From contig JAQYDI010000109.1 in the NCBI GenBank assembly GCA_028724245.1, forward strand, positions 1-33,579: 33,579 nucleotides of DNA, read 5' to 3'. Numbering within the stretch: position 1 is the first letter of the stretch; every line of letters starts with the position of its first letter. The stretch is from Lachnospiraceae bacterium. Lineage in GTDB: Bacteria > Bacillota > Clostridia > Lachnospirales > Lachnospiraceae. The position numbers and the translations under genes are program-made. The notes beneath the pieces are model-generated. The model saw only the letters and a program-made list of their open reading frames with translations. It had not been told where the DNA came from and did no database searches. Positions 15,051-23,667 of this stretch are shown piece after piece.

Positions 15051-15809
15051 ATGGCTTTATTGGAAGTGAAAAATCTGACCATCTCCTTTGGCGGTCTGAA
15101 AGCGGTTGATAATTTTTCCGTATCCATCGAAAAGGGACAGCTGTACGGTCTGATCGGTCCCAACGGTGCCGGTAAAACCACAGTATTCAATCTGCTGACC
15201 GGTGTGTATAAGCCTGACAGCGGTTCGGTGGAACTGGATGGACACAATATTACAGGAAAAAGTACTATCGAGATCAATCATGCGGGAATTGCCCGTACTT
15301 TCCAGAATATCCGTCTGTTCAAGGAACTGAGCGTGCTGGACAATGTAAAAGCAGGTCTGCACAATGAGTTTAAATACAGCACGGTGGCAGGTGTTCTGCG
15401 TCTGCCCTCCTACTGGAAGGTGGAAAAGCAGATGGACGAGCGCGCCATGGAGCTTCTGAAGGTATTTGATCTGGATCAGGAAGCACAGACGCTGGCAGCC
15501 AATCTGCCCTATGGTAAGCAGAGAAAGCTGGAGATCGCCAGAGCACTGGCAACGGATCCGAAGCTTCTGCTTCTGGATGAACCGGCAGCCGGTATGAATC
15601 CCAACGAAACGGCAGAACTGATGGATACGATCCGTTTTGTCCGCGATCATTTTGATATGACGATTCTGCTGATCGAGCACGATATGAAGCTGGTTTCCGG
15701 TATCTGTGAGAAACTGACAGTATTGAACTTCGGTGCGATTCTGGCCTGCGGCGACACTTCTGCAGTCCTGAACAATCCGGAAGTTATCAAGGCATATCTG
15801 GGTGAATAG
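15051..15809 (+). CDS. livG: Branched-chain amino acid ABC transporter, LivG ATPase
   Basis: This ABC ATPase (252 residues) powers the importer. Walker A is GPNGAGKTT (about residues 36-44), followed by the LivG-specific stretch GIARTFQNIRLFKELSVLDNV. The signature motif is the family variant LPYGKQRKLEIARAL in place of LSGGQ. Walker B is LLLLDEPAAGMN, and the switch histidine is in LLIEHDM. The C-terminal end NNPEVIKAYLGE is typical. ATG 15051 follows AAAGGAGG inside the end of livM. It works as a heterodimer with LivF on the LivHM pair. Confidence 0.95.
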   Translation: MALLEVKNLTISFGGLKAVDNFSVSIEKGQLYGLIGPNGAGKTTVFNLLTGVYKPDSGSVELDGHNITGKSTIEINHAGIARTFQNIRLFKELSVLDNVKAGLHNEFKYSTVAGVLRLPSYWKVEKQMDERAMELLKVFDLDQEAQTLAANLPYGKQRKLEIARALATDPKLLLLDEPAAGMNPNETAELMDTIRFVRDHFDMTILLIEHDMKLVSGICEKLTVLNFGAILACGDTSAVLNNPEVIKAYLGE

Positions 15810-15821
15810 GAGGAACATATC

Positions 15822-16532
15822 ATGGCAATGTTGGAAATCAGGGATTTACAGGTTTATTATGGTATGATCCAGGCTATCAAGGGCATTTCACTGGATGTTA
15901 ATCAGGGTGAGGTTATTGCGCTGATCGGTGCCAACGGTGCCGGCAAAACAACGACGCTGCATACCATCACCGGTTTGCTGAGACCGAAGAACGGCACCAT
16001 TACCTTCAACGGGGAGGATATTACGAAAACACCGGCACATAAAATTGTTTCCATGGGCATGGCGCATGTTCCGGAAGGCCGGCGTGTGTTTGCGGAACTC
16101 TCCGTTCTGCAGAATCTGAGACTGGGTGCCTACACCAGAAATGACAAAGACGAAATCGAAGAATCCCTTGCGAATGTATACAAACGTTTCCCCCGTCTGG
16201 AGGAACGTAAAAATCAGATGGCGGGAACGCTGTCAGGCGGTGAACAGCAGATGCTGGCCATGGGTCGTGCACTCATGTCAAAGCCCAAGATCATTCTCAT
16301 GGACGAACCTTCCATGGGTCTGTCTCCCATCTTTGTAAATGAAATCTTCAGCATCATTCAGGATGTAAGTGCCGACGGCGTAACAGTCCTTCTGGTGGAA
16401 CAGAATGCTAAAAAAGCGCTTTCCATCGCTGACCGCGCCTACGTGCTGGAGACCGGTAAGATTGTACTGGAAGGAGATGCGAAGGAACTGATGAACAACG
16501 ATTCAATTAAGAAAGCATATCTGGGAGAATAA
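15822..16532 (+). CDS. livF: Branched-chain amino acid ABC transporter, LivF ATPase
   Basis: The second ATPase, 236 residues, the usual LivF length. It has Walker A GANGAGKTTT, the LivF stretch GMAHVPEGRRVFAELSVLQNL, the signature LSGGEQQMLAMGRAL, Walker B IILMDEPSMGLSP and the switch region LLVEQNAKKAL. It ends with a YLGE tail like LivG. ATG 15822 is 12 bases after the livG stop with AGGAGG upstream. It is the last gene of the operon; a terminator follows. Confidence 0.95.
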   Translation: MAMLEIRDLQVYYGMIQAIKGISLDVNQGEVIALIGANGAGKTTTLHTITGLLRPKNGTITFNGEDITKTPAHKIVSMGMAHVPEGRRVFAELSVLQNLRLGAYTRNDKDEIEESLANVYKRFPRLEERKNQMAGTLSGGEQQMLAMGRALMSKPKIILMDEPSMGLSPIFVNEIFSIIQDVSADGVTVLLVEQNAKKALSIADRAYVLETGKIVLEGDAKELMNNDSIKKAYLGE

Positions 16533-16563
16533 AAGAGGAAGAAATCAGCAGAACCCTGCAGCA

Positions 16564-16623
16564 GGAGCGGCAGTTTTCCAACGGACAGCGGAATATCCGC
16601 CGGTGGAAACGCCGCTCTTTTTG
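16564..16623 (+). terminator. Terminator of the liv operon
   Basis: The stem GAGCGGC-A-GTTTTCCA pairs with TGGAAAC-GCCGCTC and is followed by TTTTT. The inner loop holds a further small stem. Confidence 0.8.
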
Positions 16624-16748
16624 AACAGCCCTCCGGCAGAATAAAACATGGAATAATCGGAAGAATAACAGAAAAAAGAACAGCAGAAAGAGCAGTCAAA
16701 AACAGCTGAAAGAATAACAGAAGGAACAGCACGAAAGGAAGGTTTTGA

Positions 16749-17687
16749 ATGATGGAAAATACAGCTGAAACTATGATATATGATGTGGTGATTGCAGGTT
16801 CGGGCCCTGCAGGGCTGGCAGCGGCAGTATATGCGTCACGGGCGGAACTGAATGCGCTGGTGATCGAGAAAAATTATATGAGCGGCGGACAGATTATCAA
16901 TACCTATGAAGTGGACAATTATCCCGGTTTCCCCGGTATCAACGGTTTCGACCTTGCCATGAAATTTCATGAGCATGCTGTAAAGCTTGGCGCGCATTTT
17001 GCAACAGATGAAATTGATTCTGTAAAAAAAGAGAACGATCTCTGGGTCCTGACCGGGAAAAATGCCGTTTATAGAGCACGTACGGTACTGGCGGCCTGCG
17101 GTGCGCACCACAGAAAGCTTGGAATTCCGGGCGAAGAGGAGTTTGCAGGAAAGGGCGTCAGCTACTGTGCAACCTGTGACGGTGCCTTTTACAGGGATAA
17201 GACAACCGCAGTTATCGGAGGCGGCGATGTGGCGGTGGAAGATGCCATTTTCCTTGCACGCATGTGTAAGAAAGTATACCTTGTTCACCGAAGAAATGAA
17301 CTTCGGGCGGCAAAAAGTCTTCAGAAGAAATTGATGGAGCTTCCCAATGTGGAAATTCTCTGGAATAAAGTACCCGATGAGATTGTTGGCTCCCAAACAG
17401 TAGAGAAAATTTATCTCAGTGATACAGAAAGCGGAGAACAGTTTGATTATGATGTAGACGGTGTATTCGTAGCAGTAGGCATTACACCTGACAGTCAGGC
17501 ATTTGCCGGTATCGCGGAGACGGATGCACAAGGCTATCTGAAAGCAGGAGAGGACTGTGTAACCTCAGCTTCCGGTCTGTTTGCAGCCGGAGATATCAGA
17601 ACCAAACCGCTGCGTCAGATTCTGACAGCTGCAGCCGATGGTGCCAATGCAATAACATCCATCGAAAAATACCTGAATCAGCTGTAA
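16749..17687 (+). CDS. trxB: Thioredoxin reductase
   Basis: A 312-residue FAD/NAD(P) flavoenzyme that reduces thioredoxin. It has the FAD-binding GSGPAGLAAAVYASR (17-31), the redox-active pair C140-A-T-C143 (SYCATCDGAFYRD), the NAD(P) motif IGGGDVAVEDA and the C-terminal FAD motif GLFAAGDIRTKPLRQILTAAADGANA. The string VHRRNELRA contains the arginines that select NADPH in classical enzymes. No thioredoxin gene is adjacent, which is common. ATG 16749 (or the next codon, ATG 16752) follows AAGGAAGG. It is monocistronic by position: the liv terminator lies upstream and a 314-base gap follows. The upstream gap contains a purine-rich tract with AGAATAACAGAA twice. Confidence 0.94.
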   Translation: MMENTAETMIYDVVIAGSGPAGLAAAVYASRAELNALVIEKNYMSGGQIINTYEVDNYPGFPGINGFDLAMKFHEHAVKLGAHFATDEIDSVKKENDLWVLTGKNAVYRARTVLAACGAHHRKLGIPGEEEFAGKGVSYCATCDGAFYRDKTTAVIGGGDVAVEDAIFLARMCKKVYLVHRRNELRAAKSLQKKLMELPNVEILWNKVPDEIVGSQTVEKIYLSDTESGEQFDYDVDGVFVAVGITPDSQAFAGIAETDAQGYLKAGEDCVTSASGLFAAGDIRTKPLRQILTAAADGANAITSIEKYLNQL

Positions 17688-18001
17688 CCCTGTTTTTGGT
17701 CTTCCTGAAGAACATGAGATTGGATGATTGACAGCTGTACGTCAGTTTGATATACTTGGTAGGATTATATATATGACGAAAATGTTACACGAATTACAAA
17801 AAGTTAACATTTATTTAAATAAGAGCAAACTTTTTGTGACGTGGTTTCATCTATATATTGTGAGCGGTTAAATTCGGAAAATACATCCGAAGTTCGGGTG
17901 TTTCAGGACAGTGTAAGCTGCACAATCCGGAAGATGCCGCTGTTGAATCAGATTATTAGACAACTGAAGATATGGTTTGTGGATATGTTTGGAGGTAACA
18001 A
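17688..18001. promoter_or_regulatory. Regulatory gap before the NlpC/P60 gene, with inverted repeat
   Basis: An AT-rich, non-coding 314-base gap. It contains a perfect 10-base inverted repeat ACAAAAAGTT (17796-17805) / AACTTTTTGT (17828-17837) with a 22-base spacer, a candidate operator or leader hairpin. TATATT at 17854-17859 is a possible -10 box, with TTGTGA only 14 bases upstream. GTTACACGAATTACA (17784-17798) has two TGTAA-like half-sites on the minus strand, loosely like WalR boxes but with the wrong spacing. Confidence 0.35.
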
Positions 18002-19366
18002 ATGACTAATGGGAAAAAGATGCTGGCAGTTACTTTGACTGCCGTGCTGACTACTGCCAATGCGTTTCCTGCTCTGGCATCAGGCAACGATACTACTTTA
18101 TCAACAGACAGCGCTGTTGCCGGAATCGCGTTCAACATCAGTGCATACAATGAGAACGCAGATAACAAAGATAAAGGTGTCGCAGATGTTGTGAATGCTG
18201 CAACAGGTGTAAAGGAAACTGAAAAGGCAGCATCCGATTCCAAGGAAGATACGAAGAAAGCAGAAGAGACAGAAAAAGCAGAAGATACAAAGGCTGAAAC
18301 AAAAGAGGAGACGGAAAAAGAAACCTCTCCTTATGAGAATATTGCAATTACGCAGGTAAGCAATTACGTAAATATCAGAAAAAAACCCAATACGGACAGC
18401 GAGATTCTGGGTAAGATTTATGACAATGCTGCAGCTACTATCCTGAAGACAGTTGATGGTGAAGACGGCAAGTGGTATTATATCAAATCCGGCAGCGTAA
18501 AGGGTTACATGAAGGCTGAGTATTTTGTAACGGGCGAGGATGCGGAAAAGATTGCCAAAGAGGTAGGCAATGTACTCTGCAAGACGACAGCTACAACTTT
18601 AAGACTTCGTGAAAAAGCAAGTACAGACAGCACAACAATCGATCTGCTGGCAGAAGGATCCGTATATTCCGTATTAAAAGAGAATGTTAAGGATAAAGAT
18701 GGCAATAAATTCCTCAAGGTTCTGGTCAGCGAAGGCGAGGACGGAGAGAGCGATGTAAAAGGTTATATTTCTGCAGACTATGCAGAGGTATATGTAGAGT
18801 TTGAAAAAGCGATTTCCATTGAAGAAGAAAAAGCTGAACTGGAACGTCAGGCGGAACTGAAGAGACAGGAAGAAGAGGCAGCTGCAGCAGCAGCGAATGC
18901 GTCTTCAGGCAGCTCAAGCTCATCTTCATCCGGTAAATCATCTTCATCCGGTAAATCATCATCCAGCAGTTCCGGCAGTTCCAAGAGTTCATCAGGCGGA
19001 AGCGGTACCGGTGCGGCAATTGCAGCAAAGGCACAGCAGTATGCAGGATGGCTTCCCTATGTATGGGGCGGTTCAAGCCTGAGTTCAGGCGCAGACTGTT
19101 CAGGATTTACCATGTCGGTTTATGCAGCTTACGGAATCAGCCTTCCTCACAGTTCATCTGCTCAGGCGAGCGGAGGTCGTTCCATCAGCAGCAGCGAACT
19201 GCAGCCGGGTGACCTGGTATTCTACGGAAGCGGCGGTATCAGCCATGTGGCAATTTACATCGGCGGCGGTCAGATCTGCCACGAAGCAAACTCACGCCGT
19301 GACTGTACAATCGATTCCATCGGATACTGCGGAACTCCTGTTAAGTATGTTACATATACACACTAA
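18002..19366 (+). CDS. Secreted SH3-domain and NlpC/P60 cell wall hydrolase
   Basis: A 454-residue exported peptidoglycan hydrolase. Residues 1-27 are a signal peptide (MTNGKKM..., ending near ALASG). Residues 70-108 are a Lys/Glu/Thr-rich spacer. Two bacterial SH3 domains follow: about 114-176 (VNIRKKPNTDSEILGKI) and about 190-265 (LRLREKASTDSTTIDLL). A charged helix (272-298) and a Ser/Gly linker with a repeated SSSSGK unit (301-337) lead to the NlpC/P60 domain (338-454) with catalytic C366 (GADCSGF), H415 (ISHVAIYIGGG) and third residue H427. Such enzymes cut D-Glu/diaminopimelate-type bonds in stem peptides; the SH3 domains bind wall. ATG 18002 follows GGAGG with a 6-base gap. Confidence 0.93.
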   Translation: MTNGKKMLAVTLTAVLTTANAFPALASGNDTTLSTDSAVAGIAFNISAYNENADNKDKGVADVVNAATGVKETEKAASDSKEDTKKAEETEKAEDTKAETKEETEKETSPYENIAITQVSNYVNIRKKPNTDSEILGKIYDNAAATILKTVDGEDGKWYYIKSGSVKGYMKAEYFVTGEDAEKIAKEVGNVLCKTTATTLRLREKASTDSTTIDLLAEGSVYSVLKENVKDKDGNKFLKVLVSEGEDGESDVKGYISADYAEVYVEFEKAISIEEEKAELERQAELKRQEEEAAAAAANASSGSSSSSSSGKSSSSGKSSSSSSGSSKSSSGGSGTGAAIAAKAQQYAGWLPYVWGGSSLSSGADCSGFTMSVYAAYGISLPHSSSAQASGGRSISSSELQPGDLVFYGSGGISHVAIYIGGGQICHEANSRRDCTIDSIGYCGTPVKYVTYTH

Positions 19367-19407
19367 CAATCAGACAGATATTTGAAATGAATTTATAATA
19401 AACAGAC

Positions 19408-19455
19408 AGAAGGGAAGATGCCACAGCTGAAGTGGTATCTTCCCTTCTGCTTTTA
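19408..19455 (+). terminator. Terminator of the NlpC/P60 gene
   Basis: A 17-base stem (19408-19424 with 19432-19448; one G-U pair) and a 7-base loop, followed by GCTTTTA. Confidence 0.85.
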
Positions 19456-19516
19456 TACTGAACCCTTCTGTCTTTTATGCTCCGGCAGAAATCTGTGGAT
19501 TGAAATGGAAGCCGGA

Positions 19517-19568
19517 CAAAAAGAGAACCATGGTACTGACGGGATTATGATGTCAGTGCCATGGCTCT
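19517..19568 (-). terminator. Terminator of the hpf gene
   Basis: Read on the minus strand, a stem built on GCCATGGCACTGAC / GTCAGTACCATGGTT with two G-U pairs is followed by CTCTTTTTG. It lies 38 bases after the hpf stop. Confidence 0.8.
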
Positions 19569-19605
19569 TCTATTCGTTATTCAGTTGGCTCATTATTTAT
19601 CGGAA

Positions 19606-20142
19606 TCAGAATTCCGGTTCAATCAATCCATAGGTACCGTTCTTTCTCTTATATACAACATTGATTTCTTCTGAATCGGCATTTCTGAATACGAAGAAGG
19701 TATGTCCCAGCAGTTCCATCTGCATGCAGGCTTCTTCGGGATCCATGGGTTTTACAGCAAATCTCTTGGTGCGTTCAATACGGATCTCATCAGGTTCTTC
19801 AAAATCTTCTTCAATATAGGATTCTGCAAAATCACTGATGGAAACAGCTCCTTTATATGAAGCTGTCAGTTTTGTCTTATACTTTCTCAGCTGACGTTCG
19901 ATAATCTCCTCAACCAGATCAATGGAAACGTACATATCGGTGCTTTCCTGTTCGGAACGGATGATGTTTCCTTTCATGGGGATTGTAACTTCAATCTTCT
20001 GGCTGTCTTTTTCCACACTCAGCGTTACGTTGATCTGTGTGTCGGGACGGAAATATTTTTCCAGTTTCCCCAGCTTTTCTTCAACGGCATCCTTAAGACC
20101 CTCGGTCACGTCGATATTGCGTCCAACAATATTAAAACGCAT
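19606..20142 (-). CDS. hpf: Ribosome hibernation promoting factor, long form
   Basis: A 178-residue protein that dimerises 70S ribosomes into inactive 100S particles during slow growth. The N-terminal domain (1-100) is the S30AE/YfiA fold (RFNIVGRNIDVTEGLKDAVEEKLGKLEKYF ... INVTLSVEKDSQKIEVTI ... DMYVSIDLVEEIIERQLRKYK). The C-terminal domain (about 120-178) is the long-form dimerisation domain (RTKRFAVKPMDPEEACMQMELLGHTFFVFRNADSEEINVVYKRKNGTYGLIEP). The start is ATG 20142 with AAGGAG 8 bases upstream; longer frames to 20175 lack a ribosome binding site. It is a single gene with its own promoter (20289-20316) and terminator. Confidence 0.95.
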   Translation of the reverse strand: MRFNIVGRNIDVTEGLKDAVEEKLGKLEKYFRPDTQINVTLSVEKDSQKIEVTIPMKGNIIRSEQESTDMYVSIDLVEEIIERQLRKYKTKLTASYKGAVSISDFAESYIEEDFEEPDEIRIERTKRFAVKPMDPEEACMQMELLGHTFFVFRNADSEEINVVYKRKNGTYGLIEPEF

Positions 20143-20288
20143 AAAATCAGCTCCTTTGACTACGATATTTAACACAGACCGGCTGTGTTATATGATGAAA
20201 AAGACATGACAGCCAACCACGTTCCGTGCAGATTCACCGGACTCAGGATACTGTAAAATGTCTGATAATCATCATAAAGTCTGATAAT

Positions 20289-20316
20289 AGTATAACACAT
20301 TTTACGGGAAATTCAA
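20289..20316 (-). promoter_or_regulatory. Promoter of hpf
   Basis: On the minus strand: TTGAAT (20316-20311), 16-base spacer, TATACT (20294-20289). The leader of about 140 bases contains GTCTGATAAT twice in direct repeat (about 20259-20288). Confidence 0.6.
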
Positions 20317-20377
20317 GTAGAAACGACAAATTCACAGAAAATTTATAATATTTTCCGTTTTTGATTATAAAATATTG

Positions 20378-20522
20378 ATAACTGTTCAGAGTCAACCTCG
20401 AAAACACGGTGTGTTTCCTCGGTGTGGCGTATCCGCCAAATAGATTCATCCAGTAACAGGCTCGTGAATGCAGGCATTCGTCGCCTGTTATCGTGTGAAT
20501 CTGCTTGGCTCTGAACAGTTAC
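20378..20522. mobile_element. MITE-like element with terminal inverted repeats and 8-base target duplication
   Basis: The ends are ATAACTGTTCAGAGTCAA (from 20378) and TTGGCTCTGAACAGTTAC (to 20522), inverted with few mismatches. The element is flanked on both sides by AAATATTG (20370-20377 and 20523-20530), as expected of a target-site duplication. The 145-base interior holds no gene but folds: GAAAACAC/GTGTGTTTC near the left end, and a long arm GATTCA...GTAACAGGC pairing with GCCTGTTAT...TGTGAATC around 20443-20503. Half of it is shared with the element at 288-424. Ends starting GTAA and an 8-base duplication are reminiscent of IS66-type elements, but that link is only a suggestion. Confidence 0.75.
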
Positions 20523-20698
20523 AAATATTGAAAAAGGAAAAAACAGAAATTCATACTGATTTCGGTGCAGTATCGAACAGATGATTTGTCAATAGAACAG
20601 GGGGATTTTTTTCCGTAAATAGCAATTTCATGGATATGTACAAAACAAATGTTTATAATTGACATCAGATATCCACTGAAGTTTGTCCATAACTTATT

Positions 20699-20803
20699 TG
20701 TGGATAATGTGGATAACTTCGTGAATAACTGGAGTTTCAATAAAAAATGGCGTATCCGGCATGTGGATAAAATGTGAAATGGATATACACAAAATGTGAA
20801 TAA
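20699..20803. promoter_or_regulatory. Cluster of DnaA-box 9-mers
   Basis: Perfect TGTGGATAA (reverse complement of the consensus DnaA box TTATCCACA) occurs at 20699-20707, 20708-20716 and 20762-20770; the first two abut. A one-mismatch TGTGAATAA is at 20795-20803 and CGTGAATAA at 20720-20728. All point the same way. An A/T-rich stretch (about 20800-20880) follows. The 901-base gap 20143-21043 holds the hpf promoter, the MITE-like element, this cluster, repeat fragments and the secA promoter, and no credible gene. Confidence 0.65.
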
Positions 20804-20918
20804 ATACACGAAGGAAGGATGAATGAATAAAAAAACGACAAAAAAATTGTGCATTTTGCTTTCGAAGATAAATATAATCATTGAAGAAATAAAACAGCTC
20901 GAGTCAAAGACTGTATTT

Positions 20919-20970
20919 CTCCGGCATAAAGTCCGGACAGCAGCATAATGTTACAGTTCAGAGCCTGTGA
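20919..20970. repeat. Fragments of the GTTCAG repeat family
   Basis: CCGGCATAAAGTCCGGACAG (about 20922-20941) resembles the right end of copy B (CCGGCAGAAGTCCGAACAG), and TTACAGTTCAGAGCC (about 20951-20965) resembles a left end. These look like decayed copies abutting each other. Confidence 0.4.
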
Positions 20971-20985
20971 ATCTGGGAAAACCGG

Positions 20986-21014
20986 TTGAATTGTGTCCGT
21001 TTCAGTGGTACAAT
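20986..21014 (+). promoter_or_regulatory. Promoter of secA
   Basis: TTGAAT (20986-20991), 17-base spacer, TACAAT (21009-21014), 30 bases before the secA ATG. Confidence 0.6.
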
Positions 21015-21043
21015 CTAGTTTATGAATTTATTGGAGGTTCATA

Positions 21044-23617
21044 ATGGGATTATTTACAAAAATTTTTGGTACCTATAGTGAGCGAGAGCTTAAGCTGATA
21101 AATCCTATTGTTAATAAAATAATAGCCTTAAAGCCGCAGATGGAGTCCTTATCCGATGAAGAACTCCGCGGAAAGACAGACGAGTTTAAAGCACGTCTTG
21201 CAAAAGGGGAGACGCTGGATGACCTTCTGCCGGAGGCATTCGCCGTTGTCAGAGAAGCCGGACGCCGTGTACTTGGCATGGAGCATTATCCGGTACAGCT
21301 GACAGGTGGTATTATTCTTCATCAGGGTCGTATTGCCGAGATGAAAACAGGTGAAGGTAAGACTCTGGTTTCCACACTTCCGGCTTATCTGAACGCACTG
21401 GAAGGCAAAGGGGTTCATATTGTAACAGTAAACGATTATCTGGCGCAGCGTGACGCGGAGTGGATGGGACAGATCCACAGATTTCTGGGTCTGACTGTCG
21501 GCGTGGTCCTCAACAGCATGAACAGTGAAGAACGCCGAGAAGCTTATGCCTGTGATATCACATATGTAACCAACAATGAGCTTGGTTTTGATTACCTGCG
21601 TGACAACATGGTCCTTTATAAGAAGGATCTGGTGCTTCGTGATCTTCATTATGCCATCATCGATGAGGTGGACTCGGTTCTGATCGACGAAGCAAGGACT
21701 CCTCTGATCATCAGCGGACAGGGCAGCAAATCTTCAGAATTGTATGAGCAGTGTGACCGTCTGGCCAGACAGCTGGTACGCGGTACCTTCCGTCCAGAAC
21801 TGACCAAGATGGAACTTCTGCTCAATGAAGATCCTGAAGCAGACGAAGATGGTGATTATGTTGTCAATGAAAAGGACAAGATCGTAACGCTGACAGCCGC
21901 AGGTATTAAAAAGGTTGAGCAGTTTTTCCGTATCGATAATCTGGCAGATCCGGAGAATCTGGAGAAGCAGCACAATATTATTCTGGCTCTGCGTGCCCAT
22001 AATCTGATGCGGGAAGGCCATGATTATATTGTAAAAGACGATCAGGTTCTGATCATCGATGAATTTACGGGCCGTATCATGCCCGGACGCCGTTATTCCG
22101 ATGGCCTGCATCAGGCGATTGAAGCAAAGGAAGGCGTGAAGATCAAACGCGAGAACAAGACGATTGCCACGATTACCTTCCAGAACTTCTTTAATAAATT
22201 CGCCAAGAAAGCGGGTATGACCGGTACGGCCATGACGGAGGCAAAGGAATTTCAGGATATTTACGGCATGGATGTGGTGGAGGTACCCACCAACAGACCG
22301 GTTATCCGTATTGATAAAGAGGACGCGGTATTTACAACTCAGAAAGAGAAGTACCGTGCAGTTGTCAAGGAAGTAGTAAAGGCACATGAGAAAGGCCGTC
22401 CGGTACTGGTTGGTACCACATCCATCCAGAACACGGAGATGCTTCGGAAGATGATCAATGACAAAGGCATTCGTGATGTGGAGGTGCTCAATGCCAAGAT
22501 GCATGAGCAGGAAGCACGGATCGTTGCCAATGCAGGTCTTCACGGCGCCATTACCATTGCAACCAATATGGCGGGCCGTGGTACCGATATCAAACTGGAT
22601 GATGAGGCAAGAGCAGCAGGCGGTCTGCTGATTCTGGGTACAGAGCGTCACGAGGCAAGACGTATCGACAATCAGCTCAGAGGACGTTCCGGACGTCAGG
22701 GCGATCCCGGCGAATCAAGATTTTTCATTTCTCTGGAAGATGATCTGATGCGTCTGTTCGGCTCCGAACGTATGATAGGCGTATTTTCCAAGATTGCGGT
22801 GGAGGATGAGGAAATCACGCACAAATCGCTTTCCGATGCCATCCGCAAAGCGCAGGAAAAGATTGAGCACAATCATTTCGGTATCCGTAAAAATCTGTTC
22901 GAATACGATCAGGTTGACAATGAACAGCGTGAGATCATTTACGCTGAACGGCGCAAGGTTCTGGATGGAGAGAACATGCGTGATGTGATTATCAACATGA
23001 TTCAGGATATTATTGATCATGCGGTGGATATGTGCATTTCCGATGAACAGGATCCGGAAGAATGGAATATGGCTGAGCTTTCCGGTTTGATCAGACAGTG
23101 CATTCCGCTGAAGATTTCCTATACAAAGGAAGAACTGGAGAAGATGAATGCCGGTCAGCTGAAACAGTCCCTGAAAGAACAGGCTGTGAAGCTTTACGAA
23201 CTGAAGGAATCCGAATATCCCACTGCCGAGATGATGCGTGAAGTGGAACGTATTATTCTGCTCCGTACGATTGATATCAAGTGGATGGATCATATTGATG
23301 ACATGGTTCAGCTCCGTCAGGGCATCGGCCTGCAGTCTTACGGACAGAAGGATCCGCTGGTAGAGTACAAGATGGCCGCGTTTGATATGTTTGAGGCGCT
23401 GACCGCTTCCATTCAGGAAGAGACGGTACGCCGTATGTACGCGGTGACACCGAAACGTCAGGAAGAGCGTACTCAGGTTGTAAAGGTAACGGGAACCAAT
23501 AAAGACGATTCGGCAGGTCCCAGAATCGTAAAGCGTTCCGGCAGGAAGGTTTATCCCAATGATCCCTGTCCCTGCGGTTCCGGCAAAAAGTATAAACAAT
23601 GCTGCGGCAGAAAATAA
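21044..23617 (+). CDS. secA: Preprotein translocase ATPase SecA
   Basis: The 857-residue motor that drives proteins through SecYEG. It has Walker [10 protein letters not shown] (100-108), Walker B IIDEVD (205-210), the pre-protein cross-linking region, the second nucleotide-binding fold ([53 protein letters not shown]), the helical scaffold and wing domain, and a C-terminal zinc motif ([15 protein letters not shown]). Length is normal for a Clostridia SecA1. ATG 21044 follows GGAGG. The prfB gene begins 50 bases after the stop; the secA-prfB order is common in Bacillota. The complete zinc tail indicates that SecB-like or ribosome/lipid contacts are retained. Confidence 0.97.
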   Translation: MGLFTKIFGTYSERELKLINPIVNKIIALKPQMESLSDEELRGKTDEFKARLAKGETLDDLLPEAFAVVREAGRRVLGMEHYPVQLTGGIILHQGRIAEMKTGEGKTLVSTLPAYLNALEGKGVHIVTVNDYLAQRDAEWMGQIHRFLGLTVGVVLNSMNSEERREAYACDITYVTNNELGFDYLRDNMVLYKKDLVLRDLHYAIIDEVDSVLIDEARTPLIISGQGSKSSELYEQCDRLARQLVRGTFRPELTKMELLLNEDPEADEDGDYVVNEKDKIVTLTAAGIKKVEQFFRIDNLADPENLEKQHNIILALRAHNLMREGHDYIVKDDQVLIIDEFTGRIMPGRRYSDGLHQAIEAKEGVKIKRENKTIATITFQNFFNKFAKKAGMTGTAMTEAKEFQDIYGMDVVEVPTNRPVIRIDKEDAVFTTQKEKYRAVVKEVVKAHEKGRPVLVGTTSIQNTEMLRKMINDKGIRDVEVLNAKMHEQEARIVANAGLHGAITIATNMAGRGTDIKLDDEARAAGGLLILGTERHEARRIDNQLRGRSGRQGDPGESRFFISLEDDLMRLFGSERMIGVFSKIAVEDEEITHKSLSDAIRKAQEKIEHNHFGIRKNLFEYDQVDNEQREIIYAERRKVLDGENMRDVIINMIQDIIDHAVDMCISDEQDPEEWNMAELSGLIRQCIPLKISYTKEELEKMNAGQLKQSLKEQAVKLYELKESEYPTAEMMREVERIILLRTIDIKWMDHIDDMVQLRQGIGLQSYGQKDPLVEYKMAAFDMFEALTASIQEETVRRMYAVTPKRQEERTQVVKVTGTNKDDSAGPRIVKRSGRKVYPNDPCPCGSGKKYKQCCGRK

Positions 23618-23667
23618 TTCAGCCCGGCTTTGAATGATTACAAATCAAATATGAAAGAGGTGATCAA

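Noticed and set aside
20690..20880. Chromosomal replication origin
   Set aside because: DnaA boxes and AT-rich DNA are present, but no dnaA, dnaN, rpmH, gyrB or gidA gene is nearby. Kept only as a DnaA-box cluster.
20519..20881. Minus-strand 120-codon ORF in the hpf-secA gap
   Set aside because: It is Phe/Leu/Ile-rich because of AT-rich DNA, has no ribosome binding site, and runs through the DnaA boxes (giving LSTL, LSTN) and the repeat.
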